From Streptomyces fumigatiscleroticus (GTDB taxonomy: Bacteria > Actinomycetota > Actinomycetes > Streptomycetales > Streptomycetaceae), in NCBI RefSeq assembly GCF_014647975.1, contig NZ_BMQF01000014.1, positions 1 through 64,000 of the forward strand: DNA of 64,000 nucleotides. The letters are read 5' to 3'. Each line of letters begins with the position of its first letter. Position 1 is the first letter of the stretch. The notes beneath the pieces were generated by a model. It saw nothing but the letters and a program-made list of their open reading frames with translations. It searched no databases and was not told where the DNA came from. A program made the translations under genes and the position numbers. Below are positions 32,595 to 41,461 of this stretch, piece after piece.

Positions 32595-34103
32595 TCACGT
32601 GCGGCTGCCCGCGGCGCCGTCCGTGCCCAGCCAGCCGGCCAGCTTGCCGCCGTGGCCGACCGCGCGCAGGCGCCGCTCCGCGGCGTCCCGGACGGGGTCG
32701 GTGGCGACGACGAGGAGCTCGTCCCCGTGGCGCAGCACCGTCGTCGGCAGCGGCACGAACGATTTCCCGCCGCGGACGACCAGGGTGACGGCGGACCCGG
32801 CCGGCAGCCTGAGCTCGTTGACCTCGACGCCGTGCATCCTGGAGCCGTCCGGGATCGCGACGGACAGCAGATGTCCGCGCAGCCGCTCCAGGGGCGCCGA
32901 CTCGATGCCGAGGTCGGCGGCCTCGGAACCCTCGCCCAGGCGAAGCTTGCGGGCGAGCCAGGGCAGCGTCGGCCCCTGGATCAGGGTGTAGACGACGACC
33001 AGGACGAAGACGATGTTGAAGATCCGGCGGCTGGCGTCGACGCCCTGCACCATGGGGATGGTCGCCAGGATGATGGGCACGGCGCCGCGCAGCCCGGCCC
33101 AGGTCATCAGCGTCTGCTCCTGCCACGGCACCTTGAACGGCAGCAGGCACAGGACGACGCCCAGCGGGCGCGCCACCATGGTGAGCACCAGCCCGATGAC
33201 GAGCGCGGGCCAGATGTCGTCGCCCAGTTCGTGCGGGGTGACCAGCAGGCCGAGCAGGACGAACATGCCGATCTGGGCGAGCCAGCCGAGTCCGTCGGCG
33301 AAGCCGCGCGTGGCGGGCCAGTGCGGCAGTTTCGCGTTGCCCATCACCATGGAGGCCAGGTAGACGGCGAGGAAGCCGCTGCCGTGCGCCATCGCGCCCG
33401 CCGCGTAGGCCGTGACGGCGATCGCCATGACGGCGATCGGGTAGAGGCCGGAGGCGGGCAGCGCCACGTGCCGCAGGCCCCAGGTGCCCAGCAGGCCCAC
33501 CGCCAGACCGATGGCCGCGCCGATGGCCAGCTCCAGGACTATCTCGCCGAGCAGCACATACCAGTGCTCCACCGGGCCGGCCGTGGAGAAGGCGACCACG
33601 AGGATGACCACCGGGGCGTCGTTGAAGCCGGACTCCGCCTCCAGCGTGCCCGTCACGCGCGCGGGGAGGGGGATTCTGCGCAGTACCGAGAAGACGGCCG
33701 CCGCGTCCGTCGAGGACACCACCGCTCCGATGATCAGCGCCTGGCGCCACTCCAGCCCGGTCAGGTAGTGCGCGCCGGCCGCGGTCACGCCGACGCTGAC
33801 CGCGACCCCGGCCGACGCCAGTGCGGAGGCGGCCGGAAGGGCCGGTCCGACCTCTTTCCACTTCGTGCCCAGGCCGCCCTCGGCCAGGATCACGACCAGG
33901 GCCGCGTAGCCGATGACCTGGGTCATCTCGGCGTTGTCGAAGTGGATGTCGCCGATGCCGTCCTGGCCCATGGCGACGCCGATGGCCAGGTAGACGAGCA
34001 GGCTGGGCAGCCCGCTGCGCGAGGAGATCCGGACCGCTGCCACGGCCACGAGCAGGACGAGCGAGCAGATGAGCAGGAGCTGGTTGAGGTGGTGGACAGT
34101 CAG
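32595..34103 (-). CDS. Monovalent cation/proton antiporter (CvrA/NhaP2-like)
   Basis: About 502 residues. A CPA1 sodium/hydrogen exchanger domain of 12-13 helices contains the paired acidic motif VVSSTDAAAVFSVL near residue 108 and ESGFNDAPVV near 135. A cytoplasmic TrkA-C domain (near 410-480, DGSRMHGVEVNELRL) regulates transport. The best start is CTG 34103, reading LTVHHLNQ, with GGAAGGGA 7 bases upstream. A GTG at 34127 would add eight residues but has a poor ribosome binding site. It probably exports K+ or Na+ in exchange for protons. Confidence 0.9.
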   Translation of the reverse strand: MTVHHLNQLLLICSLVLLVAVAAVRISSRSGLPSLLVYLAIGVAMGQDGIGDIHFDNAEMTQVIGYAALVVILAEGGLGTKWKEVGPALPAASALASAGVAVSVGVTAAGAHYLTGLEWRQALIIGAVVSSTDAAAVFSVLRRIPLPARVTGTLEAESGFNDAPVVILVVAFSTAGPVEHWYVLLGEIVLELAIGAAIGLAVGLLGTWGLRHVALPASGLYPIAVMAIAVTAYAAGAMAHGSGFLAVYLASMVMGNAKLPHWPATRGFADGLGWLAQIGMFVLLGLLVTPHELGDDIWPALVIGLVLTMVARPLGVVLCLLPFKVPWQEQTLMTWAGLRGAVPIILATIPMVQGVDASRRIFNIVFVLVVVYTLIQGPTLPWLARKLRLGEGSEAADLGIESAPLERLRGHLLSVAIPDGSRMHGVEVNELRLPAGSAVTLVVRGGKSFVPLPTTVLRHGDELLVVATDPVRDAAERRLRAVGHGGKLAGWLGTDGAAGSRT

Positions 34104-34373
34104 CGGCCGTTCCCTTCCCCGGCACACGCGCCTTGCGCGCGTGTGCTCGCGAACATCGCATGCGAAGCCGCGGCGAGCGCGGACAACTACTTCATTACCT
34201 TACCTAACTCTTGACGATTTCTTGACGCTCTCCTTGGCATGATCGAACGCCCGTCCGCGCGGGTTCCCGACTCCGCGTCAAGTGCTCTCGGGCCCTGCGC
34301 CTATGGTTGCTCCAGCGCTCCCGTCACAATCACAGCCCGACCTGCCGCTCGCGTTAGGACAGCAAGGACAGCG

Positions 34374-37262
34374 ATGCCCCCCAATACGACCGCCTCTTCG
34401 GGTCAGCAGCCCGGCAAGTCCGGCAGGAAGAAGGGGCGCAAAGCCCGGCTGATCGTTCTCGTGCTGGTGCTGGCCGTCATCGGCGGCATCGCCTTCGGCG
34501 CGTACTGGACGATCAGTACCGTCCGCGCCTCCTTCCCGCAGACCAAGGGCTCCATCACGCTGGAGGGCCTGTCGGGCCCCGTGGACGTCAAGCGTGACAG
34601 CTACGGCATCCCGCAGATCTACGCCTCCTCCGACGAGGACCTGTTCATGGCGCAGGGCTACGTCCAGGCGCAGGACCGGTTCTACGAGATGGACGTGCGC
34701 CGCCACATGACCTCCGGTCGCCTGTCGGAGATGTTCGGCAAGGGCCAGGTCAAGAACGACGAGTTCCTGCGCACCCTCGGCTGGGACCGGGTCGCGAAGC
34801 AGGAGTACGAGAAGAAGCTGTCGGCCTCCACGAAGAAGTACCTCCAGGCGTACGCGAAGGGCGTCAACGCGTATCTGAAGGGCAAGGACGGCAAGGACAT
34901 CTCCCTGGAGTACGCCGCCCTGGGCTTCACCAACGACTACAAGCCCGAGGAGTGGACGCCGGTCGACTCGGTCGCCTGGCTGAAGGCGATGGCCTGGGAC
35001 CTGCGCGGCAACATGGAGGACGAGATCGACCGCGCCCTCATGACCAGCCGTCTGGGCCCCGAGCAGATCGCCGACCTGTACCCGGAGTACCCGTACGACC
35101 GCAACAAGGCGATCGTCCAGGAGGGCCAGTACGACGAGCTCACCGGGACCTTCGAGCAGAGCGGCTCGACGGACACGAGCGGCACCACGGGGACCACGGG
35201 CACCGGCACGAGCGGTACCACGGGGACCGGCACGAGCGGTACCAGCGGCACCACGGGGACCGGCACGAGCGGTACCAGCGGCACCACGGGGACCGGCACG
35301 AGCGGCACCAGCGGCACGGCGGGCCTCGGCGCGTCCACGGGCACCACGACGGACGCCTCCGCCCTCCAGAGCCAGCTCTCGGGCCTCCAGGACGTCCTGG
35401 ACGACCTCCCCGAGGCCGTCGGCGTGAACGGCAACGGCATCGGCTCCAACTCCTGGGTGGTCGGCGGCCAGCACACCATCACCGGCAAGCCGCTGCTGGC
35501 CAACGACCCGCACCTGTCGGCCTCGCTGCCCTCCGTCTGGTACCAGATGGGCCTGCACTGCCGCAGCGTCTCCAGCACGTGCCAGTACGACGTCACCGGC
35601 TACACCTTCGCGGGCATGCCCGGCGTGATCATCGGCCACAACCAGGACATCGCCTGGGGCATGACCAACTCCGGGGTCGACGTCAGCGACCTGTACCTGG
35701 AGAAGATCAACGGCGACGGCTACCTGTACGACGGCAAGACGGTGGCCTTCAAGACGCGCGAGGAGACCATCAAGGTCGCCGGCGGCAAGCCGAAGAAGAT
35801 CGTCGTCCGGGAGACCAACAACGGTCCTCTGCTCTCCGACCGCGACAACGAGCTGGTGAAGGTCGGCAAGAAGGCCACCGTGGACACCGCCGCCCCCGAC
35901 CGCGGCGACGGTTACGGCGTGGCGCTGCGCTGGACCGCGCTGGAGCCCGGCAACACCATGGACGCCGTCTTCGCCATCGACAAGGCGGCCGACTGGTCCG
36001 ACTTCCGCGAGGCCGCCGCGCTGTTCGAGGTCCCCTCGCAGAACCTCGTCTACGCCGACACCGACAACAACATCGGCTACACCCTGCCCGGGAAGATCCC
36101 CACGCGCGCGGAGGACCACGACGGCTCGATCCCCGCGCCCGGCTGGGACCCCGACTACGACTGGACCGGCTACATCGAGCAGGACGCCCTGCCGTACGAG
36201 TTCAACCCGAAGCGCGGCTACATCGTCACCGCCAACCAGGCCGTGATCGACAAGGACAAGTACCCGTACACGCTCACCACGGACTTCGGCTACGGCACCC
36301 GCAGCCAGCGGATCACCGACCTGATCAAGTCGAAGATCGCCGACGGCGGCAAGATCTCCACCGACGACATGCGCCAGATGCAGCTCGACAACAGCAGCGA
36401 GATCGCCAAGCTGCTCGTGCCCGTGCTGCGCAAGATCGACGTCGACGACAAGGACGTCCGCGAGGCGCAGAAGCTGCTGGAGGGCTGGGACTACACCCAG
36501 GACGCCGACTCGGCGGCGGCCGCGTACTTCAACGCGGTGTGGCGCAACATCCTCAAGCTGGCCTTCGGCAACAAGCTGCCCAAGGAGCTGCGGGTCAAGG
36601 GCCAGTGCATCTACGTGGACCCGGTCAACACCACCGGGCCCGCGGACGAGACCGAGAAGGTGCGCGAGTGCGGCCAGCGCGAGGCCGACCAGGCGCAGCC
36701 GGACGGCGGCGACCGCTGGTTCGAGGTGGTCCGCAACCTGATGGAGGACGAGGACAGCGACTGGTGGACCACGCCCGCCTCGGGCTCCCGCAAGGGCGCC
36801 GACCACGATCGTGACGCTCTGTTCAAGCGCGCCATGGTCGACGCCCGCTGGGAGCTGACCGCCAAGCTGGGCAAGGACATCGACACCTGGAGCTGGGGCC
36901 GGCTGCACCGCCTGTTCCTGAAGAACCAGACCCTGGGCACCGAGGGCCCCGGCATCCTCCAGTACGTCCTCAACCGCGGCCCGTACGAGCTCGGCGGCGG
37001 CGAGGCGGCCGTCAACGCCACCGGCTGGAACGCCGCCGGCGGCTACGGGGTGGTGTGGGTGCCGTCCATGCGGATGGTGGTCAACCTCGGCAACCTCGAC
37101 AAGTCGCGGTGGATCAACCTCACCGGCGCCTCCGGCCACGCCTACAGCGCCCACTACACGGACCAGACGAGCAAGTGGGTCAAGGGCGAGCTGCTGCCGT
37201 GGTCGTTCTCGAAGAAGGCGGTCGACGGCAGCACCAGCGACACCCTGGTGCTCAAGCCCTGA
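34374..37262 (+). CDS. Penicillin acylase-family Ntn hydrolase, membrane-anchored
   Basis: A 962-residue precursor. Lys/Arg-rich N-terminus and one membrane helix (ARLIVLVLVLAVIGGIAFG). The alpha-chain region has FMAQGYVQAQDRFYEMDVRR. A Thr/Gly/Ser repeat linker occupies about residues 268-325. The new N-terminal nucleophile Ser follows in GIGSNSWVVGG, starting the beta chain, with downstream HNQDIAWGMTNSGVD. These enzymes cleave themselves and then hydrolyse amides: penicillins, acyl-homoserine lactones or other acylated compounds. ATG 34374 has AAGGA upstream. The low-complexity linker lies where the spacer peptide is removed. Confidence 0.92.
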   Translation: MPPNTTASSGQQPGKSGRKKGRKARLIVLVLVLAVIGGIAFGAYWTISTVRASFPQTKGSITLEGLSGPVDVKRDSYGIPQIYASSDEDLFMAQGYVQAQDRFYEMDVRRHMTSGRLSEMFGKGQVKNDEFLRTLGWDRVAKQEYEKKLSASTKKYLQAYAKGVNAYLKGKDGKDISLEYAALGFTNDYKPEEWTPVDSVAWLKAMAWDLRGNMEDEIDRALMTSRLGPEQIADLYPEYPYDRNKAIVQEGQYDELTGTFEQSGSTDTSGTTGTTGTGTSGTTGTGTSGTSGTTGTGTSGTSGTTGTGTSGTSGTAGLGASTGTTTDASALQSQLSGLQDVLDDLPEAVGVNGNGIGSNSWVVGGQHTITGKPLLANDPHLSASLPSVWYQMGLHCRSVSSTCQYDVTGYTFAGMPGVIIGHNQDIAWGMTNSGVDVSDLYLEKINGDGYLYDGKTVAFKTREETIKVAGGKPKKIVVRETNNGPLLSDRDNELVKVGKKATVDTAAPDRGDGYGVALRWTALEPGNTMDAVFAIDKAADWSDFREAAALFEVPSQNLVYADTDNNIGYTLPGKIPTRAEDHDGSIPAPGWDPDYDWTGYIEQDALPYEFNPKRGYIVTANQAVIDKDKYPYTLTTDFGYGTRSQRITDLIKSKIADGGKISTDDMRQMQLDNSSEIAKLLVPVLRKIDVDDKDVREAQKLLEGWDYTQDADSAAAAYFNAVWRNILKLAFGNKLPKELRVKGQCIYVDPVNTTGPADETEKVRECGQREADQAQPDGGDRWFEVVRNLMEDEDSDWWTTPASGSRKGADHDRDALFKRAMVDARWELTAKLGKDIDTWSWGRLHRLFLKNQTLGTEGPGILQYVLNRGPYELGGGEAAVNATGWNAAGGYGVVWVPSMRMVVNLGNLDKSRWINLTGASGHAYSAHYTDQTSKWVKGELLPWSFSKKAVDGSTSDTLVLKP
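35175..35325. repeat. 33-bp Thr-Gly-Ser repeats in the acylase spacer
   Basis: About four copies of a unit encoding GTSGTTGTGTS (33 bp, with a shorter first copy), in frame, between the alpha and beta parts of the acylase precursor. Confidence 0.9.
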
Positions 37263-37287
37263 GCCACCGCTGACACCGGCACACGGC

Positions 37288-37323
37288 GAAGCGGCCCTCC
37301 ACGCGCGCGTGGAGGGCCGCTTC
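37288..37323. terminator. Perfect 36-bp palindrome between convergent genes
   Basis: 18-bp perfect arms beginning GAAGCGGCCCTCCACGCG, placed between the acylase stop (37262) and the convergent gene ending at 37339. It can terminate both transcripts. Confidence 0.85.
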
Positions 37324-37338
37324 ACCGTTCACCAGGTC

Positions 37339-37962
37339 TCAGTCCCCGCCGCGGAAGCGGCGCACCCCCGACGGGGTGACCACCGCGTGCACCGGCCGGT
37401 CGTGCGACTCCTCGGGCACGCGTTCGACCACCTCGGAGTCGTACAGCAGAACCACCAGCGCGGCGGACGCCCCCGCACGGTCCAGACGCGCGAGGACGCG
37501 GTCGTAGGAGCCTCCGCCGCGCCCCAGCCGCATGCCGCGCGCGTCGACCGCCAGGCCCGGCAGCAGCACGACGTCGGCGGCCGTCACCGCGTCCGGCCCC
37601 AGGCGCTCGCCGGACGGTTCGAACAGGGCCATCCTGCCCTCGTGCCGCACGCGCGCGAGGGAGTCCTCCCCGCTGTAGGCGCCCCAGTCCAGGTCGTTGT
37701 CGGGCAGCAGCGCCGGCAGCAGGACGCGCACGCCCCGCGACCGCAGTGTGTCGAGCAGCGCGCGGGTGCCGGGTTCGGCGCCCACCGAGACGTACGCCGC
37801 CACCGTGCGCGCCCGCGCCAACTCGGGCAGCTCCAGTGCCCGCGCGGCCAGCGCGACGGCCGCCTCCCGCCTGTCATCCGCCGTCAACCTGTTCCTCACC
37901 GAGAGGAACTCCCGCCGCAATATGCGCTTGTCAGGCTCGGCCGCGCGTCCGATGTGACCCAA
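37339..37962 (-). CDS. 5-formyltetrahydrofolate cyclo-ligase
   Basis: A 207-residue 5-FCL family enzyme that uses ATP to convert 5-formyl-THF to 5,10-methenyl-THF. Evidence: KRILRREFLSVRNRL at the N-terminus, VAAYVSVGAEPGTRALLDTL near residue 54, and the conserved MRLGRGGGSYDRVLARL near 143. Start TTG 37962 with GGGAG six bases upstream; no ATG or GTG precedes the conserved region. It is divergent from galU across 92 bp that include GCTCATATGAGC (37988-37999). Confidence 0.9.
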   Translation of the reverse strand: MGHIGRAAEPDKRILRREFLSVRNRLTADDRREAAVALAARALELPELARARTVAAYVSVGAEPGTRALLDTLRSRGVRVLLPALLPDNDLDWGAYSGEDSLARVRHEGRMALFEPSGERLGPDAVTAADVVLLPGLAVDARGMRLGRGGGSYDRVLARLDRAGASAALVVLLYDSEVVERVPEESHDRPVHAVVTPSGVRRFRGGD

Positions 37963-37987
37963 AGTCGCTCCCGTACCGTCTCAATAT

Positions 37988-37999
37988 GCTCATATGAGC
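37988..37999. promoter_or_regulatory. 12-bp palindrome in 5-FCL/galU divergent promoter
   Basis: GCTCATATGAGC is perfectly symmetric and AT-rich for this genome, centred between the two divergent genes. It is a candidate operator; no regulator is adjacent. Confidence 0.4.
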
Positions 38000-38054
38000 G
38001 CCAATCAACCGGAGTCACTGATTCCATATCAAGACACCGGATATGGTGGCGGGC

Positions 38055-38954
38055 ATGACTCAGTCGCACCCCAGGATCAGCAAGGCTGTCATCCCCGCAG
38101 CAGGTCTCGGGACCCGGTTCCTGCCGGCCACCAAAGCCACTCCCAAGGAGATGCTGCCGGTCGTGGACAAGCCGGCGATCCAGTACGTGGTCGAGGAGGC
38201 CGTGTCGGCGGGTCTGGACGACGTCCTCATGGTGACGGGCCGTAACAAGCGCCCCCTGGAGGACCATTTCGACCGCAACTACGAACTCGAGTCCGCCCTG
38301 GCGAACAAGGGCGACGCCGAGCGGCTGGCCAAGGTCCAGGAGTCCAGCGACCTGGCGACCATCCACTACGTCCGCCAGGGCGACCCCAAGGGCCTCGGCC
38401 ACGCCGTTCTCTGCGCGGCCCCGCACGTCGGCGACGAGCCCTTCGCCGTCCTGCTCGGCGACGACCTGATCGACCCGCGCGACCCGCTTCTTCAGCGCAT
38501 GATCGAGGTCCAGGAGCAGCACGGCGGCAGCGTCATCGCGCTCATGGAGGTCGCGCCCGAGCAGATCCATCTCTACGGGTGTGCCGCCGTCGACACCGAG
38601 GACGGCGACGTCGTCAGGGTCAGCGGCCTGGTGGAGAAGCCCGACCCGGCCGACGCCCCGTCCAACTACGCCGTCATCGGCCGCTACGTCCTCGACCCGC
38701 ACATCTTCGCCATACTGCGCCGGACCGAGCCCGGCCGCGGCGGCGAGATCCAGCTCACCGACGCCCTCCAGCAGCTCGCGCAGGACGAGAAGATCGGCGG
38801 CCCGGTGCACGGCGTCGTCTTCAAGGGCCGCCGCTATGACACCGGCGACCGCGGCGACTATCTGCGTGCCATTGTCAGACTCGCGTGCGAACGTGAGGAC
38901 CTGGGCCCGGACTTCCGGACCTGGCTTCGCAGTTATGTGACCGAGGAGATGTAG
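38055..38954 (+). CDS. galU: UTP-glucose-1-phosphate uridylyltransferase
   Basis: A 299-residue nucleotidyltransferase that makes UDP-glucose for cell-wall glycans and trehalose. The N-terminal signature VIPAAGLGTRFLPATKATPK (residues about 12-31) holds the nucleotide-binding loop. Metal and substrate segments include LLGDDLI and VSGLVEKP, and KGRRYDTGDRGDYLRA is at the C-terminus. ATG 38055 reads MTQSHPRISK; an ATG 12 bases upstream is possible. It is followed by moeA after 5 bp, probably as an operon. Confidence 0.94.
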   Translation: MTQSHPRISKAVIPAAGLGTRFLPATKATPKEMLPVVDKPAIQYVVEEAVSAGLDDVLMVTGRNKRPLEDHFDRNYELESALANKGDAERLAKVQESSDLATIHYVRQGDPKGLGHAVLCAAPHVGDEPFAVLLGDDLIDPRDPLLQRMIEVQEQHGGSVIALMEVAPEQIHLYGCAAVDTEDGDVVRVSGLVEKPDPADAPSNYAVIGRYVLDPHIFAILRRTEPGRGGEIQLTDALQQLAQDEKIGGPVHGVVFKGRRYDTGDRGDYLRAIVRLACEREDLGPDFRTWLRSYVTEEM

Positions 38955-38959
38955 CAACG

Positions 38960-40282
38960 TTGAGCAGCGCCGCGCCCCGTGACTCCGGCTCGGACCACCT
39001 CTGGTCGGTGGACGAGCACCTCCAGGACATCCTCGCCACCGTCCGGCCCCTGGACCCCATCGAGCTGAACCTGCTCGACGCCCAGGGCTGCGTGCTGGTC
39101 GAGGACGTCACGGTGCCGCTCTCCCTGCCGCCCTTCGACAACAGCTCGATGGACGGCTACGCGGTGCGGGTGGCGGACGTCGCGGGCGCGAGCGAGGAGT
39201 ACCCGGCCGTCCTGGAGGTCGTCGGGGACATCGCCGCGGGCCAGGCCGCACCGCTCGAAGTGAGCCCCGGCCAGGCCGCCCGCATCATGACCGGCGCCCC
39301 GCTGCCGCCCGGCGCCGAGACGGTGGTCCCCGTGGAGTGGACCGACGGAGGTCTCGGCCAGGGCCCGGTGACCGGGATGCGCGCCCGCAGTCTGGCCCCC
39401 GAGGGCGCCGAGGGCCAGGTGCACGTGTACCGCCCGGCCGAGGCCCGCGCGCATGTGCGCGCCAGGGGCAGCGACGTGAAGGCGGGGGACCGCGCCCTGG
39501 AGGCCGGTACCGTCCTGGGCCCGCCGCAGATCGCCCTGCTGGCCGCGATCGGCCGCGGCACGGTACGCGTGCGCCCGCGCCCGCGCGTGGTCGTCCTGTC
39601 CACCGGCAGCGAACTCGTCCAGCCCGACGAGGAACTGGGCAGCGGTCAGATCTACGACTCCAACAGCTTCGCCCTCACCGCCGCCGCCCGTGACGCGGGA
39701 GCCATCGGCTACCGCGTGGGCGCCGTCACCGACGACGCCGAGAGCCTGCGGGCCACCATCGAGGACCAGCTGGTCCGCGCCGATCTGATGGTCACCACCG
39801 GCGGCGTCAGCGTCGGCGCGTACGACGTCGTCAAGGAGGCCCTCTCCCACGTCGGCGACGAGGACGAGGCCGGCAGCGGCGTCGACTTCCGCAAGCTCGC
39901 CATGCAGCCCGGCAAGCCCCAGGGCTTCGGCTGCATCGGCCCCGACCACACCCCGCTGCTGGCCCTGCCCGGCAACCCCGTCTCGTCGTACGTCTCCTTC
40001 GAGCTGTTCGTCCGGCCCGCCATCCGCACCCTCATGGGCCTCCCCGACGTGCACCGGCCCAGGACCAGGGCGACCCTGACCGCCGACAAGACGCTGACCT
40101 CGCCCAAGGGCCGCAGGCAGTTCCTGCGGGGGAGGTACGCCGACGGAGCGGTGACCCCCGTCGGCGGCGCCTCGTCGCACCTGGTGGCCGCCCTCGCGCA
40201 CGCCGACGCGCTGATCGTCGTCCCCGAGGACGTCGAGTCCGTCGAGCCCGGCACCGAGGTCGAGGTGGTCCTGCTCGGCTGA
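38960..40282 (+). CDS. moeA: Molybdopterin molybdotransferase MoeA / gephyrin-like Glp
   Basis: A 440-residue MoeA-fold protein. Domains in order: FDNSSMDGYAVR (near residue 58), MTGAPLPPGAETVVPVE (near 112), and the MogA-like domain with VVLSTGSEL and VTTGGVSVGAYD (near 277), then LLALPGNPVSSYVSFE. MoeA inserts molybdate into adenylated molybdopterin. In corynebacteria a MoeA-like protein, Glp, instead binds FtsZ with the membrane receptor GlpR. The sepX/glpR gene lies three genes downstream, so this copy may be Glp. Start TTG 38960; GalU ends 5 bp before. Confidence 0.92.
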   Translation: MSSAAPRDSGSDHLWSVDEHLQDILATVRPLDPIELNLLDAQGCVLVEDVTVPLSLPPFDNSSMDGYAVRVADVAGASEEYPAVLEVVGDIAAGQAAPLEVSPGQAARIMTGAPLPPGAETVVPVEWTDGGLGQGPVTGMRARSLAPEGAEGQVHVYRPAEARAHVRARGSDVKAGDRALEAGTVLGPPQIALLAAIGRGTVRVRPRPRVVVLSTGSELVQPDEELGSGQIYDSNSFALTAAARDAGAIGYRVGAVTDDAESLRATIEDQLVRADLMVTTGGVSVGAYDVVKEALSHVGDEDEAGSGVDFRKLAMQPGKPQGFGCIGPDHTPLLALPGNPVSSYVSFELFVRPAIRTLMGLPDVHRPRTRATLTADKTLTSPKGRRQFLRGRYADGAVTPVGGASSHLVAALAHADALIVVPEDVESVEPGTEVEVVLLG

Positions 40283-40418
40283 GCGCACGCACGCGTGCCC
40301 TCCGTCCGGCGGCACCGGGGGTCCTGCTCCGCCGGGTCCGCCGGCATGGCGGTACCGTGTCGCGCACAGCAGGCCCACGCGCCGCACGGAGCCGGGCCCG
40401 GACCGGGAGCGCCACACA

Positions 40419-40901
40419 GTGATGAGTACGCAGGACCGACTGACGCACATCGACGAGGCGGGTGCCGCCCGCATGGTCGACGTGTCCGGCAAGGACGTGA
40501 CCGCGCGCACCGCCCGCGCCAGCGGCCGCGTCCTGGTCTCGCCCCGTGTGGTCGAGCTGCTGCGCGGCGAGGGAGTGCCCAAGGGCGACGCACTGGCCAC
40601 CGCGCGGATCGCGGGCATCATGGGCGCCAAACGCACCCCCGACCTGATCCCGCTGTGCCACCCGTTGTCGGTGTCGGGTGTGAAACTGGATCTGTCGGTC
40701 GCGGACGACGCCGTGGAGATCGTGGCCACGGTGAAGACCACGGACCGCACGGGGGTGGAGATGGAGGCCCTCACCGCGGTCTCGGTCGCCGCGCTCACCG
40801 TGATCGACATGGTCAAGGCGGTCGACAAGGGGGCGGTCATCACGGACGTACGGGTGGAGGAGAAGACGGGCGGCACGTCGGGCGACTGGAGCCGGGCGTG
40901 A
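40419..40901 (+). CDS. moaC: Cyclic pyranopterin monophosphate synthase MoaC
   Basis: A 160-residue enzyme of the first step of molybdenum cofactor synthesis. It carries LTHIDEAGAARMVDVSGKDV, the catalytic-region KRTPDLIPLCHPL near residue 69, and VEMEALTAVSVAALTVIDM near 111. GTG 40419 is 10 bases after GGGAG; ATG 40422 is equally possible. The stop overlaps the start of the mog gene by 4 bases. With moeA and mog it forms a cofactor cluster. Confidence 0.94.
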   Translation: MMSTQDRLTHIDEAGAARMVDVSGKDVTARTARASGRVLVSPRVVELLRGEGVPKGDALATARIAGIMGAKRTPDLIPLCHPLSVSGVKLDLSVADDAVEIVATVKTTDRTGVEMEALTAVSVAALTVIDMVKAVDKGAVITDVRVEEKTGGTSGDWSRA

Positions 40902-41461
40902 GCGGCGGACCGGCGGGCGGAACCCCGCATGCGCCGTACCGCGCGCTGGTCGTGACCGCTTCCAACCGAGCGGCCGCGGGCGTCTACGAGGACCGGGGCG
41001 GCCCGCTGATCGCGGATGCCCTGAAGGCCCTCGGCTTCGCCGTCGACGGGCCGCGGGTGGTGCCGGACGGCGACCCGGTCCAGGCCGCGCTGCGCGCCGC
41101 CGTCGAGGCCGGCTACGACGTCGTCGTCACCACCGGCGGCACCGGCATCTCGCCCACCGACCGCACCCCCGAGGCGACCCGCCGGGTGATCGATTACGAG
41201 GTGCCGGGCATCGCGGAGGCCATCCGGGCGTACGGCCGGGAGAAGGTGCCGACGGCGGTGCTCTCCCGGGGGCTGGCCGGGGTGGCGGCGCGGACGCTGA
41301 TCGTCAATCTGCCGGGTTCCACCGGCGGGGTGAGGGACGGGCTGGCCGTTCTGGAGCCCCTGCTGGTGCACGCCGTCGACCAGATCCGCGGCGGTGACCA
41401 CCCGAGACCCGCCCCCAGGGCCCCCGAGGCCTGGGAGGTACCTCCGGGGGGTGCGAACTGA
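40898..41461 (+). CDS. MogA/MoaB-type molybdopterin adenylyltransferase
   Basis: A 187-residue MogA-fold protein that activates molybdopterin with ATP. It carries YRALVVTASNRAAAGVYEDR, DVVVTTGGTGISPTDRTPEA (near residue 78) and GLAGVAARTLIVNLPGSTGG (near 126). GTG 40898 overlaps the moaC stop (GTGA). Its own stop overlaps a CTG that starts the next gene. Naming as mogA or moaB cannot be settled by eye. Confidence 0.92.
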   Translation: MSGGPAGGTPHAPYRALVVTASNRAAAGVYEDRGGPLIADALKALGFAVDGPRVVPDGDPVQAALRAAVEAGYDVVVTTGGTGISPTDRTPEATRRVIDYEVPGIAEAIRAYGREKVPTAVLSRGLAGVAARTLIVNLPGSTGGVRDGLAVLEPLLVHAVDQIRGGDHPRPAPRAPEAWEVPPGGAN

